Under the pieces are notes generated by a model. It made no database searches, was not told where the DNA came from, and saw nothing but the letters and a program-made list of their open reading frames with translations. Shown here one piece after another: positions 21,186 through 35,364 of a DNA stretch of 64,000 bases. The stretch covers positions 1,062,891 to 1,126,890 of the forward strand of contig PTEX01000235.1 in NCBI GenBank assembly GCA_003342815.1, given 5' to 3'. The position numbers and the translations under genes are program-made. This DNA comes from Eudromia elegans. Lineage: Eukaryota > Chordata > Aves > Tinamiformes > Tinamidae. Each line of letters begins with the position of its first letter. Position 1 is the first letter of the stretch.

Positions 21186-24100
21186 TAACAGTTTTTAATG
21201 CTCTCCTCCCTAACTCAAATGCTGATTTTTTTTTTACTTTAATTCATTCAATTAATCTGTTTAATCAAACTATATTTTTTTTTCTCTATAGCATAAAGCC
21301 TACTGAAATGTGCATGTTTTCACTAATTTTCCACAGTTTTTTTAGTAACAATGTTATGATGGATTTTCAGAAGTTGGATCTACCCTTATATGTGATATCT
21401 TTTGCTATTTTTCTGAGACTGCAGCAATGTGTTGTTTTTGCAAAGCTGTTTTAAGTTCCCCAGCTTTCATCTTTTTATATTTATTTTTTAAATATGTCCA
21501 TCTTGCTTTTGATGACATTCCCTTAATCTCTCAGTTTTCTAAGACATAACCTCATTGTTTTCTAAGAATTTTCACTCAAGTTTCCTACTCCAGGGACATA
21601 GGTAATTTTTCTGAAGTCATGCGTGGGCATCAGTCTGTATTCATTACTGTGCCTCGCTGATGTCATGGATTTGGAGTATAACTGATTGATTTTTATTATT
21701 GGATTTCTTAATACAGTTTAAAGTACTAAATGCTATTCTCTCAAAAACATCCTTTCTGATACACCCTCTTCTTTGATCTTACCTCTTGCAGGAAATCCTT
21801 CTACTCAAGTTTGGTTTAGACAACTACTGTATTGAGAACTATTCTTGTTTGGTGTTTTTTCATACGAGAATGAAAGCTAAGTTTACTAATATGTCGCTAT
21901 CTAATATGGACATTTTTGGCTTATATTTTGTTCAAGTGTTTTGATATTCACATTTTCTATTACTTCATGAGTAAAAACTAATAGATCTTCAATGGCAACT
22001 CTGTGGCTTGCTATGTTTTGTCCCTATGTTTTATGAGGTTATAATTCTAGCAAAAATGGAGCAAGATTGTTCTACACTACTTCAGTATCATTCAGGTGTG
22101 CAGTAGTAGACAACTTGTGGTCCTCTACCATCTGATAAAATCTTCTTTGTGGTAGTTTTTGTTGAATGGTTGGGAAGATACCATGTCTACTCTTTGGCAA
22201 GTCAAACATAAACATACACACATACATATATATATTTTTATATATATGGCTTGTGTGACACTCTTAGTGATATGCTTAGAGAATGACTTGCCAGGATACT
22301 GTGATTTAAGTATTATTTTTGGTTAACCCTAGGTCTTAGGGTTATTTCTTATTTCTTTTTCTTTCCTGACTTTTCTTCCTAGTAAAAATGATCATTAAAA
22401 TTACTACTAGTATACTGTTAATAAGGCAGTGGTGGATGAGAATGTCTTGCTCAGACCTGAATGCCATCAACTATTTTGATATATTCCACAGAAAAGCACT
22501 TCTTCCCTCTTCTTTATCTTATGAGAACTAATTAGTACAAGAATTTCAGAAATATGAAAGCTTGGAGTAGACAGTTCACCTAGTTTTCTTATACCATGTT
22601 TGATCACATAAACATATCCTGCTATCACCTTTCCAAAGCAGTTTAAAAAAAAAAAAAAAGGAAATGATTCATTCATTTGAGAGATGTATCTCTATTTCTT
22701 CCTGGTTATAGTTATACTTTTTAGGATTTAGAAGAGTCTAGATCCATGCATTCCTTTATTTTTAAAATAGTACCGGTGATCCTACTCATTTATGTCAGTA
22801 TGTATATGCAGATACAATAAAAAGAACAAAGCATAATCAGCAGTTTAGGAGCATGAGTTGTTCCAATTCATTAGCTCTCCAGCTTGTCAAAGTACAAAAC
22901 CTAGACTCCATTTGTCTGCACTAAGAAGTAAAACATTTTCATTGTGTTTAAGAAACTGGTCTACCATAAATTTCCCTGGTGAAGGAGATCAGTTTTCAAT
23001 GAAAGCTGAGTAATCTGTGTTTATTGACTGTGAGTTTCATCTGTTTAAGCTTCTTTGCAATATAGAATAAACCATAATCAAGATAAAGACTCAGATAATC
23101 TATCCAGGAGATAGCCGTCTCTAAAGTAGTTTCTTTGCAATCTTTGCCTGCAACATTGACCTTTGTAAAGGATACAATTAATCCACCAGCACAACCAAGA
23201 ATAACAGCTGATATCCTGTGAAGGCTAGAGTCTAGTGCTTTAAAACTTGCAGCTTTCCCTGTAGTATATGTTCTATAGATATACATGTGCATGTGAATAT
23301 ACCTTCACAAACTAGTGGTGTTTTCATGAGGACTCAGACACTTTGGGGAAAGAGAGTGCTCTCTTTTATGCACAGAGAATCTCTTTGAATCTGTATTTCA
23401 TTAATCAATGCTGTCAAAACAGTTTGTTGATTTTGAGCACTTCAACTTCTGAGTGCTTAATTTGAGTTGGTCTGACATTCAGAAGATGGAGACTGCATGT
23501 TTTGAAAATCGAGCCTACCTTACAGAGTCTCAATTTGGGCATAAAGTATGGGTATGAAGTTTCTTCTTCCAAGTTTAGATCCTTAAAGCCTAAGTATCTA
23601 GTCTGAAGCAGTCATCCAGCTCCCTCTGTAGCTGGTGAGGAGAGATAAATGAAAGCTAAAGCAAGGATATGAAAGCTGGATATATAAAAAATCTAATTAA
23701 TACGCCTATGCCAATGAAGAACCTGAGAGTGTGACTGACAAGCAGGCTGATAACAGACTAGAAAGCAAGATGCCTGCAGTCCGTCAAAGATCTGACAGAA
23801 GTTTACACTGACACCTATGCTGTAATATCCTAGATGGAAAGGCATGTAGAATCAGAAACGTGCAAATATGGCTTTAAAAATGCAGGGAATTAACTAAACG
23901 TGTGCTGCTAAATGTTAATGTGTGTGTGTATGGTTAAGTGAGGTTAAAAGCACATACAGGTTGATCATTAATAGGACAATACATGATACAGTAGAGCTTA
24001 ATTAATACAATAGATATCCATAACCATTTTTAAGACTTAAGACCATTTTTAAGATTTAAGACTACTGGTCAGTCAGACTGCCAAATCTATTTGGTCAACA

Positions 24101-27100
24101 ACATACACTATGACACCTACTATCTTCTACCTGCCTGTTAAATCTAAAGAAATGTGAGTTAAAGGTCTAGCATTGAGTCAAGGTAGTTGACTAATCAAGA
24201 CTACATGTCTAGAAGATTGGGAATTGAAATAGACTCTGGAGCAATCAGTAGAAACCAGTGATTGAGTTATTATTCTATGTTGTGCTTCTATGAAGAGTAT
24301 TGGTACCTGGTACACCTTGAGATTCTGTATAAAACATCTCAGATCCAAATATTGGTCTCAATCCAAAGTGGGTCATCCAAAATACTCGGGAAAATTACTT
24401 TTTGTTAGTAGTGATCTTTCATAGATTCTAGATAAAGGCTAATTACTCAGTTTAGATTAGTATCTTCACTTTCTCAGAGTTTGGTGCACCTTGTTCTAAG
24501 TGCATTGGGCTAATCTCTTGACCCCAGCGAAACCTGTGTTAGCACCAGCAGAGCTCTGATATTAACCACACAGTTTAAGGAACAGCTTTAAAACTGCAAT
24601 CAGCGTTGAAGTCCAGCACACAAATGCTTAATCATTAGAACTAGCACTGCTGGGACAAACACATGGGTCTTCAGTCATTAGTCATTGGTACATGGAAGCA
24701 ACCACGCAGGAACAATTTATGCTTTGGAGAAAACTGAAGACTTCTTTTCATTTTGTTCTACATGGATATTCTATTGGAGGTGAATTCATGATTCGGACTT
24801 TCAGTGATTACTGCATAAATCAAAACAGAATGGAAGAATATTACCATTTCCATTCTGGGACTATTAGACATTTATTGAATATCACGTATTTATCAAACAG
24901 ACAATAATTTGACCTTTTACTTCATGGTGGAGTATTTTCTGACTTTCACAGAATTGTTTAATGAGTGTATTTCCTTAATTACCTTCCAATTCACTAACAC
25001 CAAAGTCATTCAAAAGCAGGTCCATCTGCTCTTTGCAATGTTACTTGTGAGATGAAATGGAATTTTTTTTTTCAAACAGAACTACAGAGTAAATCATTTG
25101 ATGGGTTTGTGTGAACTTGAAGGTTAAATCTCAAAATCTCTGAAGAAATTCAAATGAAATTAAAGGAAGTTCTTATTATTATCTGGACTCTCAATTGAAT
25201 TTCAGGACTCAATTAAAAAAGAAGAAAAAAACCCCTCCATCTCTAACACGGCTTTTTATGTAGTGTCTGACTTTCACTTTTTATGCTTAATGAATGTAGA
25301 CTTTACAGACTCCATTACATCAGAAAAGATGTCAATATGCAGGAAAGCAACACTATTCTATAGCACAATGAAACTGAATATAGCTTGGTATACAAAATAA
25401 TAACAAAATCAATGACTATATTGCCAGTAAAATATGTTTAAAAGGGAATAGTGTAAGCCATAAAATAAACTGTTTTGTGTTCCAGCTTCCGATATCTTAT
25501 TTAATTTTAAACAAAGGACAAGCAGGAAAGTTAACAGATATCGTTACCTTTATATTTCCACTATAAACCAGCAACTCTTGAGCCAATCCTACACTGTGCC
25601 AATTCCATTTTATAATGATCCAATTAGTTACAACAAACAGAATTATCCAGTTGTGATGAATTGTGATGAATGATACATTTTACTGATGTCTAATTTACTT
25701 ACATCTAGATAAATACTTCATAAAGCAAGCAAACTCAACTATATGATGTTAGTGTAATTGATTCCATGTCTCTCTCTCTTTATTTTGTGAACAGGACTTT
25801 ATACTTTGAAGTCTTTTAGAAATCAGGGAAACTAAGGAAAATATACAAAAAAAAGTATATGCATGTTTATATAGAAACATATATTCCTTTTGATAATATC
25901 ATGAAAATTTTGTTTTTGTAATTATACAAAATGATATTGACATATGGACTCATGATTTATACACGATTTATGTCCTATTGGTTTTAAAAGAGAGAAGTGT
26001 AAGATGGTGTAGAACCATCGTTCATTGGCCTTGTTATAGAATGAGTGCTATCTGGAGGACAAGACTCTGCTGGACTGAAATGCTCAGCTCTTGTCACAGT
26101 TCTTGCAGTAAGTTGACCAACTTGAGTGACTAGCTCAGAATTAGAGGTATATTTTGCATATATAGCTAGATGACATGCATCCAAATGTAAAACCTTGCAT
26201 TTCTTATATACTGTTTATTTTGCTAGCATTTTTTCCCCCACTAAATGCAGAAACAGGGTCATGATTCCTGGAAGGCAATTTAAGGCTCTCCTCACAGCTG
26301 CAGAGGAGTCCAGTGCCCCAAGGGTAGACGAGGAATCCCTGGCAGCCAGGCAAGGGCACAAGTCTCTGAGCTGATCCCTTCCCAGGCTGCCCGAGAGGCC
26401 ATTGGTCTTGTAACCAGGATCAAGTGTTTTGTTACATTTGTAAAACTTTTTTTTCAGAGATGAAAATCCCAAACACCATGATTTCTTTATTTTCTTTCAG
26501 TATTTATTCCTTTCTTATAGGTATTTTTTCTATTCCAATACACTCTAACTGACTACATTTAGCACAGTGCTGTTGAGACAGAAGTCAGGGTAGGGCACTC
26601 CTTTGTGCTATGTACTGTGAATATACACCTTACATCAGTGTGGCATTTAGGAACTCTGATGTTATTCTCTAACCTTTTTATGTTATGGGTTTTGTTGTTG
26701 TTATTATTGTGTCTTTTCTTTCCCTCGTGCCTTCCCTTTTCCTTTGCTTTTTCTTATTTGCCATTCCTCTTGCCATTTTATTCATCTCTTCAATAATTCA
26801 TAATTTCCAGTTTTCTCCTTTTCTCAGATCTCAGATCTTTATAAACCTTTCTTCTTTTTCTTTTCCATATTCATTAGAAATGCTCTAGTAATGCTTATTT
26901 TCAAAAATCTTTCCAGCAGAGTACTTCCCAGTCCCTTTATATGTAACTTAAATGTTTCACTCACTAGAGAATATTCTGTAGTCCTGTAAAAAAAAAAAAA
27001 AAAAAAAGGTTGACCTAAGCTGTACTTTCTGTCAGTTTTCCATAAGCCCAGTTGGGTAACAACATCTGTCCAGTTCTACCTCTTGCCCTCAAGTATTTTA

Positions 27101-28999
27101 CTTTGTTCACAGAGAGAAGAGCCAGGGACAGACTGGCTTTTTTTATATGAACCAGATCTTTAAGTTCTCCTGAAATCTGATGATCTGGGTCAGAGTTTGT
27201 AAGGTTATATTCATCTTAGGTGAGGAAGAAGGTAGAGAAGTACCTTCAGCATTAATCTGTGCGACCTAGATACCAAAGAAGTTCATACAGTCCTAGAAAC
27301 CAAGCACAAACACCTTTCTACTTCTTTTGTGCTAGTCTGCTAGAGTTTTTTTTTCCCCTGGACATTTAACGCAGTAAGAATATGGCAGATGTTCCCTGCA
27401 GGATTGCAACAGTTTTAAGCATAGGTTAAATTTTAGGACCTGAACTACTTTACAGCATCCTTTCAAGTGACAGCAGCATGAAACACTCGTGGAGAAAAGC
27501 GAGTGAACTCAAGGTAAAGGTTGCTAGCTTTCTAAAACTGGAAAATACACTTATTCAAAGAACTGCAGCTTGGCTTTTTAATTTCACCAGGGAGCAGGTT
27601 CACATCTTTCCAGCCTGCCACCTGGCTTCGCATTTCATCAGACACCTCACACTGCCAGAACTGTCACACAGACTTTCTGAGAGGTCTCTGAGAGAGGAAA
27701 AAAAAAAAAAAAGGTTTTATTCAGGAGATTCAGGAGGTGCACATGCCCTTGGACCTGAGCAGTCAGCAAAGGAAACTTAAGGTTGCACTGCAATGGGAGA
27801 CAGTGGTGATGGATTTTGCTTCCTTATAAAGAATTGCTGAAGAACTATTCTCTGAATACAGTGTGAGTCACAATGTAGAAATATACAGTATGAGTTATAA
27901 CCAGACCATCTTCGAGGAAATGTTTGCTTCAATTAAAGTTCTATTTCATGACTGAGAATTACCTAAGGAAAGCTCAAATGGAAGATGAATACCTGCTCAA
28001 ATCCCTCACAATCTGTCAGAACATATGAAATAATAAAAAGGGGAAAAATGTAAGTAGAAAAATTGTAATAAAAATACTTAGAATAAAAAAGATGTGTTCA
28101 TTCCATTTATCTTTAGTTATTAAACTAGATTACATACATCTGGTGCCTAATTTCTTCATCCTTCCTCTATAATCAAGGCAGAGAGAAGCATGAAATTTAT
28201 ATTGCTTTTGCAATCTGCTGTAGGGACTGGTCCTTGTACTTGGTCACTGGAGCAGGATGGCTTCTGCCAGCTCTGCTGTTTATTTGCCTTCCCTAGAGCA
28301 GACTGTTAACTTCTTGTCCAAACTTCACTGATCTCCAAAAAGGGTACATGCACTTGTGCAAACTGGCTCACAACTTCTATGACCAACCATGTCACGGGCT
28401 ACTTTCATATTTTTAATTTCGAACAGCAGCTCTGGTGCCTGTGCTCAAGTCTTGCCACGAAATTGCCTCTTGGAACCCCAGTAGACACTGGGGCAGATGT
28501 GCTCTGAGGACAGAATGGCTCAGTGGGAGACTCCTGTGGTGCTAGCGATTTTGTACATTTGGCCATTGTGTTGCTTGGTAGGGTTTTTGTCTCTGCTACT
28601 CTTGAAGGGATTCTGAAAGCAAACTAGCATGCAGGTACCATGGGCAATAGAGAACAATCCAAATCAAAATGTTTATCCCTAAACTTCTGTGAAAGGCAAT
28701 TCAGAACTTGAGGTCTGAACACACTACCTTTGGATGTGAAGCCATATATTTGTAAGTAAGCATGAAGAAAGGTTTTTGATGCTTTTTCTTTAGCAGTTGC
28801 TAAGAAGCAATGCCTTCCCCAGAAGCAGTTGTTGGACAAATATGTTACAATACCAAGCATTGAATATTAGCACCCTGGACTTCACTGTGTCTTCTTGCTG
28901 TGTCCTTATTGACTACATCTTTCCTGTTACTTAACTGTCTTAGTATATTTTCATTAAAGAGATTTTTTTTTCCAAAAAAAAAGGGATTCTGGAAAAGTT
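21186..28999. other. AT-rich non-coding stretch
   Basis: No supported gene. It holds TA/CA-rich simple sequence at about 22206-22247, A runs at about 22645-22659, 26987-27007 and 27699-27713, a 19-bp tandem duplication at 24023-24060, and two patches richer in G and C (about 26260-26410 and 28200-28620) with no recognised product. Open frames at 22996-23292, 24692-24907, 27478-27780 and 28624-28860 are short and lack domains. Confidence 0.5.
24023..24060. repeat. 19-bp tandem duplication
   Basis: Two adjacent copies of a 19-bp unit beginning ACCATTTTTAAGA, with one difference. Seen directly. Confidence 0.85.
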
Positions 29000-29007
29000 A
29001 GACATAC

Positions 29008-29019
29008 TTGTTTGTTTGT

Positions 29020-29054
<35 letters not shown>

Positions 29055-29055
29055 T
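29008..29055. repeat. (TTTG)n(TTTA)n microsatellite
   Basis: About three TTTG units followed by about nine TTTA units, seen directly. Confidence 0.95.
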
Positions 29056-32000
29056 CAGGAGAATCCCCAAGGCCTGTCTTCTTATGCATGGAATATTTAC
29101 CACATCAGGTTTAAAGATCATGCACCTCTGTGAAGCTGGCGGATGTCAAGTAGTTATGCTATATCTAGGAGCCTGATGTGGCAAAACCAGTAATTCTTCT
29201 TTCATACTTCAAAATATGAAACCAGAAAATACCAGGGAATCACACTGCTTCAAATCATTCAGTTATTTATTTTGTCCTTATTCTCTGTGTTTAAATTGAT
29301 GATTAATCCATTTCTAAATACTATCTCCACTTGAACAAGTTCCAAATTAAATAAATTCAATGCCAACTCAGCTGAGCAGTATATGAAACTTTGCTTAATC
29401 TTGTATGTTGCACAGCAATATGTACTCCAGGCAAGCAGATAGGTGGAGAATCCACTAGAGGAATACTTCAAATTAGAAAAGTGCTGAAGACAGCTTTTAA
29501 TTAATTGTTTTAATTTCTCTTATTTTTAATTCAGATAATGTTATAGATGCTAATTGAGTTTATTCTGATGAGACAGACTATGCAAAACATAGCATAAATT
29601 TTCTGCCAAGCTGAGAGATAAACAAAATGACTGGTGGAGTGATGGTGGATTGAAAAATAAATACACTTTCATTGAGAGAAATTATCCCAAAGCACAGGAC
29701 AGTTGTTGTCTGAAATTATCTGAAAAACATGTTACCAGCAGCTTTATGAGCAGGGGCAAAGGCATGCGTGGGCAAAGTGTGTCTCCAGAGTGGATAGTGA
29801 AATTGCTTTTACATGTACTATTGTTATGAAGCCTAGTGTTACCCGGGTATGTTTGGCATGAGTGTGTTAGGAGATGGAATTGGATATTCTTACACTAAAA
29901 AAAAAAAAAAAAAAAAAGGAAGCGCCCTCCTAGATGTCTTTACTTCACATAGATATTTCAGAAATAAATTTATGAATGTGGAAAATTCACGTAGAACAAT
30001 GATTAAAAACTAAGAAAATGATATGAGAAAATCAATTATTTTCTCGTGGGAAAGAGACTTGTATAGTGCCTTTAGAAAAGGCAGAGAAACCACACTGAAC
30101 AAGAAAAGAATGTACTGAATTGCTATTTGTTATGTGAACACTGTCTTACCTAACATATCAAATCAGCCAAGGATCTATAAGAAAACAGGACATTTTTTGT
30201 TATATAGCAAAGAATGTCATAATGTGTGCATGAGAATTAAAGATAACTTTAATTCTGTTGGTCTTAATTCTGCAAGTCGAATCTTTTTGGTATTGAATTT
30301 TCAAACTTAATAATGTTCTTCTCAAGCCTATCTTTATGCTATATAAAATATGTAGGTTTAAATTCATGATGTAACTGACAATCTTTTTACAATGTGAATA
30401 AAATGAAGAGATCTTTCTAAATATTTTATTATTCCTTAATAATCTAAGCACAGTATTTAAATTTGATTGTCATATTGATCCTTGGTAATATAATATTTCA
30501 ATTAATAATGAATGTGACAGGCTTAAAATATTAATACATTAATAAAATACAAAATATTAGTGCATCAGTCTACTTGACCCATTGTAATATTTAATGTAAA
30601 TTTGAAAATTGGTAATAGACACACATTTTATTTTTATTTACAAAGTATGTTAGAAAGAACAAGACAATTGATTTCTTTTTCTTTTTTTATCGAGAAAAAA
30701 ATGTAATTAATATTTTATAACTTAAGGGACCCATGGTAATTTGACCTTTCAGTATATGCTATATCAGTGGTAAAGAAAATGGATTTTGAACATTAGATCT
30801 GATGTCAGTTTTCAGACATAGGGTTGTATCATATAACTTTTAGTAGAGTACATCTACATACATATGTCAAATCGATTTTCATAAATGTAAATTGGTTATA
30901 TTGGGGAATTTGAACTTTTTTGCATTTGAAAAGTAGAATCAAAATATTGCAGGGGTCTATATTTTAGCATCCATTATCAAAAATAAAGCCACATCAAGAA
31001 CGGAACACAAATAGAAACATATCTGCATAGACAATTTCAGGTCTTAAGAACTGAATTCATTTTTGATTGTACTTTTATTTCCTTTTATATGGAAACCTGA
31101 TGTTTATTATTCTATTTTATTTTTGTTTTATTTCTTAACATAATCAAGTCAGGCACTCATTTCAGCAATGCTTAACATTATATCAATTCATGCTGAAAAA
31201 ATATGCAGACAAAAAAAATTAATCTAATAGCTGTAAATTTTAAGGGTTCTTTTTAGTTGCTGTATTTTTTGTTTTGATCATTGTAGGTAGCAAGTATTTT
31301 TAAAAGTTTTATTTCCATTTCCTCATGTTTCACTTTGCCTTTTACTGCATTGTACATATTCTTGATTTTGATACTGAAGCAAAACATTTAATAAGCATAA
31401 TGACTCTTGCTAATACTACCACAATGATACTTAAAAAACCTTCTGCTTTTCAATGACAGACCAGGCAGAAAAAAAAAAGCAAATACAAACACTCATATAT
31501 AAAAAAAGGGAAATCTTCTTTATAATAAATATGCATTACAATATATAGTATAAAACTGATCTTTAATATATTATGTCACATTATAATATATAAATATTTA
31601 AATATGCTAAATACAGTACATTTCTTTCCATAAAAACCTAAAATTTCACAGAGAATATCCACTAAAGATTAAGTAAAATTTTGAATCTCAATATGTAAAC
31701 TTAAATAAGGAAGTAAAACTTTTGAAGTCTATGATTGTTCTTGAAAATTTTATCCCACTTTATGAAATAAACCTCTCATCAATTTATTATTTCACTACCT
31801 CTGCTTCTAGGATGTTATTGATCTGTAGAGCTATGAGAGATATTAATAATAAAGATTTTCAAGGTAATTGAATTGTTGTGTGCAGTATTATTTCATGTTA
31901 AGATTATTCTGTAGCTGAAGAACAATTGCAGTAAAATATCTGAATTATACATTTTGATTTATCAAGAGATTCAACTGCCTTTTTGAAGAAACTGTAACAC

Positions 32001-34374
32001 TTTAAATTACGCATTGCACACAATTATTATGGAATTCTGTAGAATTAGATGTAAAAGCAAGAATGTTAAATAAATAAGAACACGTTTGTTATTTTTTCTG
32101 GTTTTGATAAAAGCAGTGGATAACAGCTAAACAAGTGTGGTTTTTTTAAAGTTAAATGTTTACCTGTTATATATATTTCCTTGAAAATTATCATTTATAC
32201 TTGCACAGATGGTAAATTTTTCACAGCCCATCCCTTTCTATTGCCTGTGGCCAGCGAAATGTGAGAATATACTGTAGAAAGACATCTCAGGCAGTCAGGT
32301 ATAATTCTTCCTTATAGACATATTAAATAATAAATCCTATATGAACAACAAATTCAATAAAGTAATACTTTAAACTGACTAGAATAAGTAGAACAGCTTT
32401 ATTCCTTACAATCAAGATATTCAGAGTATTAAGCACTTTAGTTACACCTGTTTATCTACTGACATAATGATGTGTTTTATAGGGGTATTTAAGACAGAGG
32501 AGGGAAATGGCTTTTATAAAAAAGTGAAAATAAAAAGCTTTCTAATATTCATAGATGTTCTCCAAGTGGAAAGATAAAAACAAACAAAACCAAAAAGAAA
32601 CAAACAAAATAAATAATTAATAATAAAAAATAACATAACAAGAAATTTGCAGTAAAAGAGCTCTAGATACTAAAAACATCATGTAGCACCAAGTACTACT
32701 CCAAGGAACACAAATCACTGTTAAAATGTACATTTTAAACTATTCTTTTATTCTTGCAAATATGAAGGACTGTAAAAACCATTAAATGTTTAAATTTCCA
32801 TCACTACTCACAGGGTTCTTTTTTTTTTTTTTTCAATAAACGACAAAAAAAGGACAAAAGGACTATTGTGCTCAGTGTTACAAACTGTGAGAGATCAAGA
32901 ACTCCTCTGCAATGTTGAACTGCTTATCAGGGTTACACTAGCCAAACTTTGTTATTGGAGGTCATATTTTCCATATTTTTATCTCGCACTACCGGCCATA
33001 AAACAGACCAAACAGACCATGCAGCATACTGGGAATCTTTTTGCATTCTAAGTACTTTAAAATCTCTGTGCATTGATTTAATTAAAGTCGAGAATGGTTC
33101 AATATTTGGGTTTATGTGTTGCCAAGGTATTAGAAATAGAATGCATCGTCTTTTGCTGATATCAATCTTCACAGTATTATTATTAAAAATAAAAAATTAA
33201 AACAAAATATAAATCATGTCTGATACCTGTTGGCTATTTCAGGAGGGTTCTTTCTTGTTTCAGATAGATAACAACTATGATGATGGTTGAGTAGTTTCAT
33301 CCAGCATCTTCGTCCCAGTTGTTGTTATCATAGTGCTTTGGTGACCAACATAACCCTTCATTTTAAACTCTCCCTTGAGTGTTTTTAAGATTCAAGCCTT
33401 TCTGCTAGAGTTTTCTGTTCTCCATGACATAGCCAGGACATCTGTTTTAAGACTTGTAATGTGGAATCATTTTTTTTCTCACTAAATTTTAAAAATGCTG
33501 ATATAGTCTTTGTATGGTAGATGAAATTCCGTCTTGTTCAGATCACAAAAACGAAGCTATCTATCTAGAAGTCACTCACTGTGCTGGCACTTAATTCCAA
33601 TCCTTAATCCATTGTGAAAGAAGTACTCTCATTTGCTGCAAGTAAGGTCCAAACATCAGTACATATTTGATATGTTTTTTGAAATGTATAAGCACGTAAA
33701 TTTTAAAATTTTGGTGTGACATATGAGTGAGAATAATGAATGACTGTTAATTGTCTTGGTACTACTCAGATAATATGAGCACTCAAAACTATATCTCTTT
33801 TTCATGCTAGAGATAACTCCCAGTTCCAGGGTATCAAGGAATATTGTGAAATTGATTTTTTTTAATGTTTACTTCTCCACAAAATTAAGAAAGTTTCTCA
33901 GCAACCACTTTCTTTTCTTTCTTAATCTTATTCCAAGTTGAAGTTATCCTGCTCTACCAGCACTCAAAAGAATTTCTTTTAGATTGCTTCTTTGATATAG
34001 CACTGTTCATTTTAAACGAAAGTAAGGATTTGCATTGTCCATAAGCATTTAGCAAAGATATCTTTTAAATGCTATAGAAGACAACAATCAATCTTTAAGC
34101 ATGAAATACTTAGAGAGTTTTCTAACTGCTGTATTATACAAAATTCTGTCTAATTTTATAGCCTCAGCTGCATTTTTGCACTAGCAATACTATTCTTTAT
34201 AGAAAGGATTATATGGCAGAATAAAAGCCCATTAGTGCTATTTTCAGGAATAATCTAAGTAGAATAGCATCTGGAGTAACTGTAAACATTAGTCCAGCTG
34301 TGTCTAAAAATTATTATATTGATCAAGAGACAAAACTGAGCAAGATAATCATAACACCACCACGTACAGATAAA

Positions 34375-34458
34375 ATATATATATACACACACACATATAT
34401 AATATTTTATAATATTATTAAATAATATAATATTTTATAATATATATGTGTGTGTGTA
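34375..34458. repeat. CA/TG inverted simple repeat with direct AT repeat inside
   Basis: A (CA)n arm (about 34384-34395) and a (TG)n arm (about 34446-34457) face each other. Between them AATATTTTATAATAT occurs twice. Hairpin or cruciform potential; most likely a microsatellite-derived structure. Confidence 0.8.
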
Positions 34459-34503
34459 TTAATCTCCTTTAATCTTGCTGATGTTTTATACATGACAAAA
34501 GTA

Positions 34504-34548
34504 TCCCCTTCTCTTCTCTTCCCTCCCCTTCCCTCCCCTTCCCTTCCC
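34504..34548. repeat. Polypyrimidine tract (CCCTT/CTTCC type)
   Basis: About 45 bp of C and T only, seen directly. Confidence 0.9.
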
Positions 34549-35316
34549 AACTGGGACACATAACTTGAGACTATCTAAATATCTATATCTATGATAGAGT
34601 TAATCACATCAGAATTCAATAAATTACACCCATTGAAGTAAAAACCTCCCGTGTCAGTTTGCCTGGTTAATATTATGCAGAAGGAAGAAGGTATTAATTA
34701 TGTGCAACCATATAACTATGAAATAGTACACATCTACTTCACTTGCTTTGACACTAAACTATAGTAATTATTCATATTAAAAAGTATATTTTATTTTTTT
34801 AAAAAATAATTTAATTCATGATACATTTCATTTATATTATGATTTCTTGTGTTTCATTCTTGTTTAACTCAGATGTATAGTACATTACTGATGGTATTGT
34901 CTTAAAAATGATAACTGAAACTATTAATATGGAAAATCTCCATGATATTCCATCAGGATATATGTTCTTCTAAAACAGAAAAAAAAAATCTGTTATCTGA
35001 ATTCCAATATTCTATCTTTGAATTACAGTGTTTTAAATTGAAATGAAAGAGTAAATGTGGAGGAGAGGGAACTGAAGATCCTTTCCACTACTCTCCTGAC
35101 TTTTGTACTTTCTTCCCTTTTCTATTCCTCCTCTCCTTTTCTGCCTTCCCCGTCTTCCATTATTTTCTTTTCCTTATGTCACTGCACTCCCCAAAGGGAA
35201 ATTTTAAGGAAATTTCTCCTGTAGTTTAGTTCCATGTCAGAGTAAAATGCATTATACAGATACATTGTAGAGTTGAATCATCCAATTTGGCTTTCATTAC
35301 TTGACTTTCAATCTGG

Positions 35317-35317
<1 letters not shown>

Positions 35318-35364
<47 letters not shown>
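35318..35364. repeat. 47-base T homopolymer
   Basis: An uninterrupted T run, seen directly. The true length is uncertain, since sequencing of such runs is error-prone. It is not followed by any recognisable retrotransposon. Confidence 0.85.

Noticed and set aside
27478..27780. 100-codon frame on the plus strand
   Set aside because: No similarity to any family I know, and it includes an A run translated as poly-Lys.
28430..28515. A short reading P-V-D-T-G-A-D-V-L like a retroviral protease active site
   Set aside because: The motif is followed at once by a stop, no flanking protease or dUTPase sequence is recognisable and no LTR or pol is next to it. Chance match cannot be excluded.
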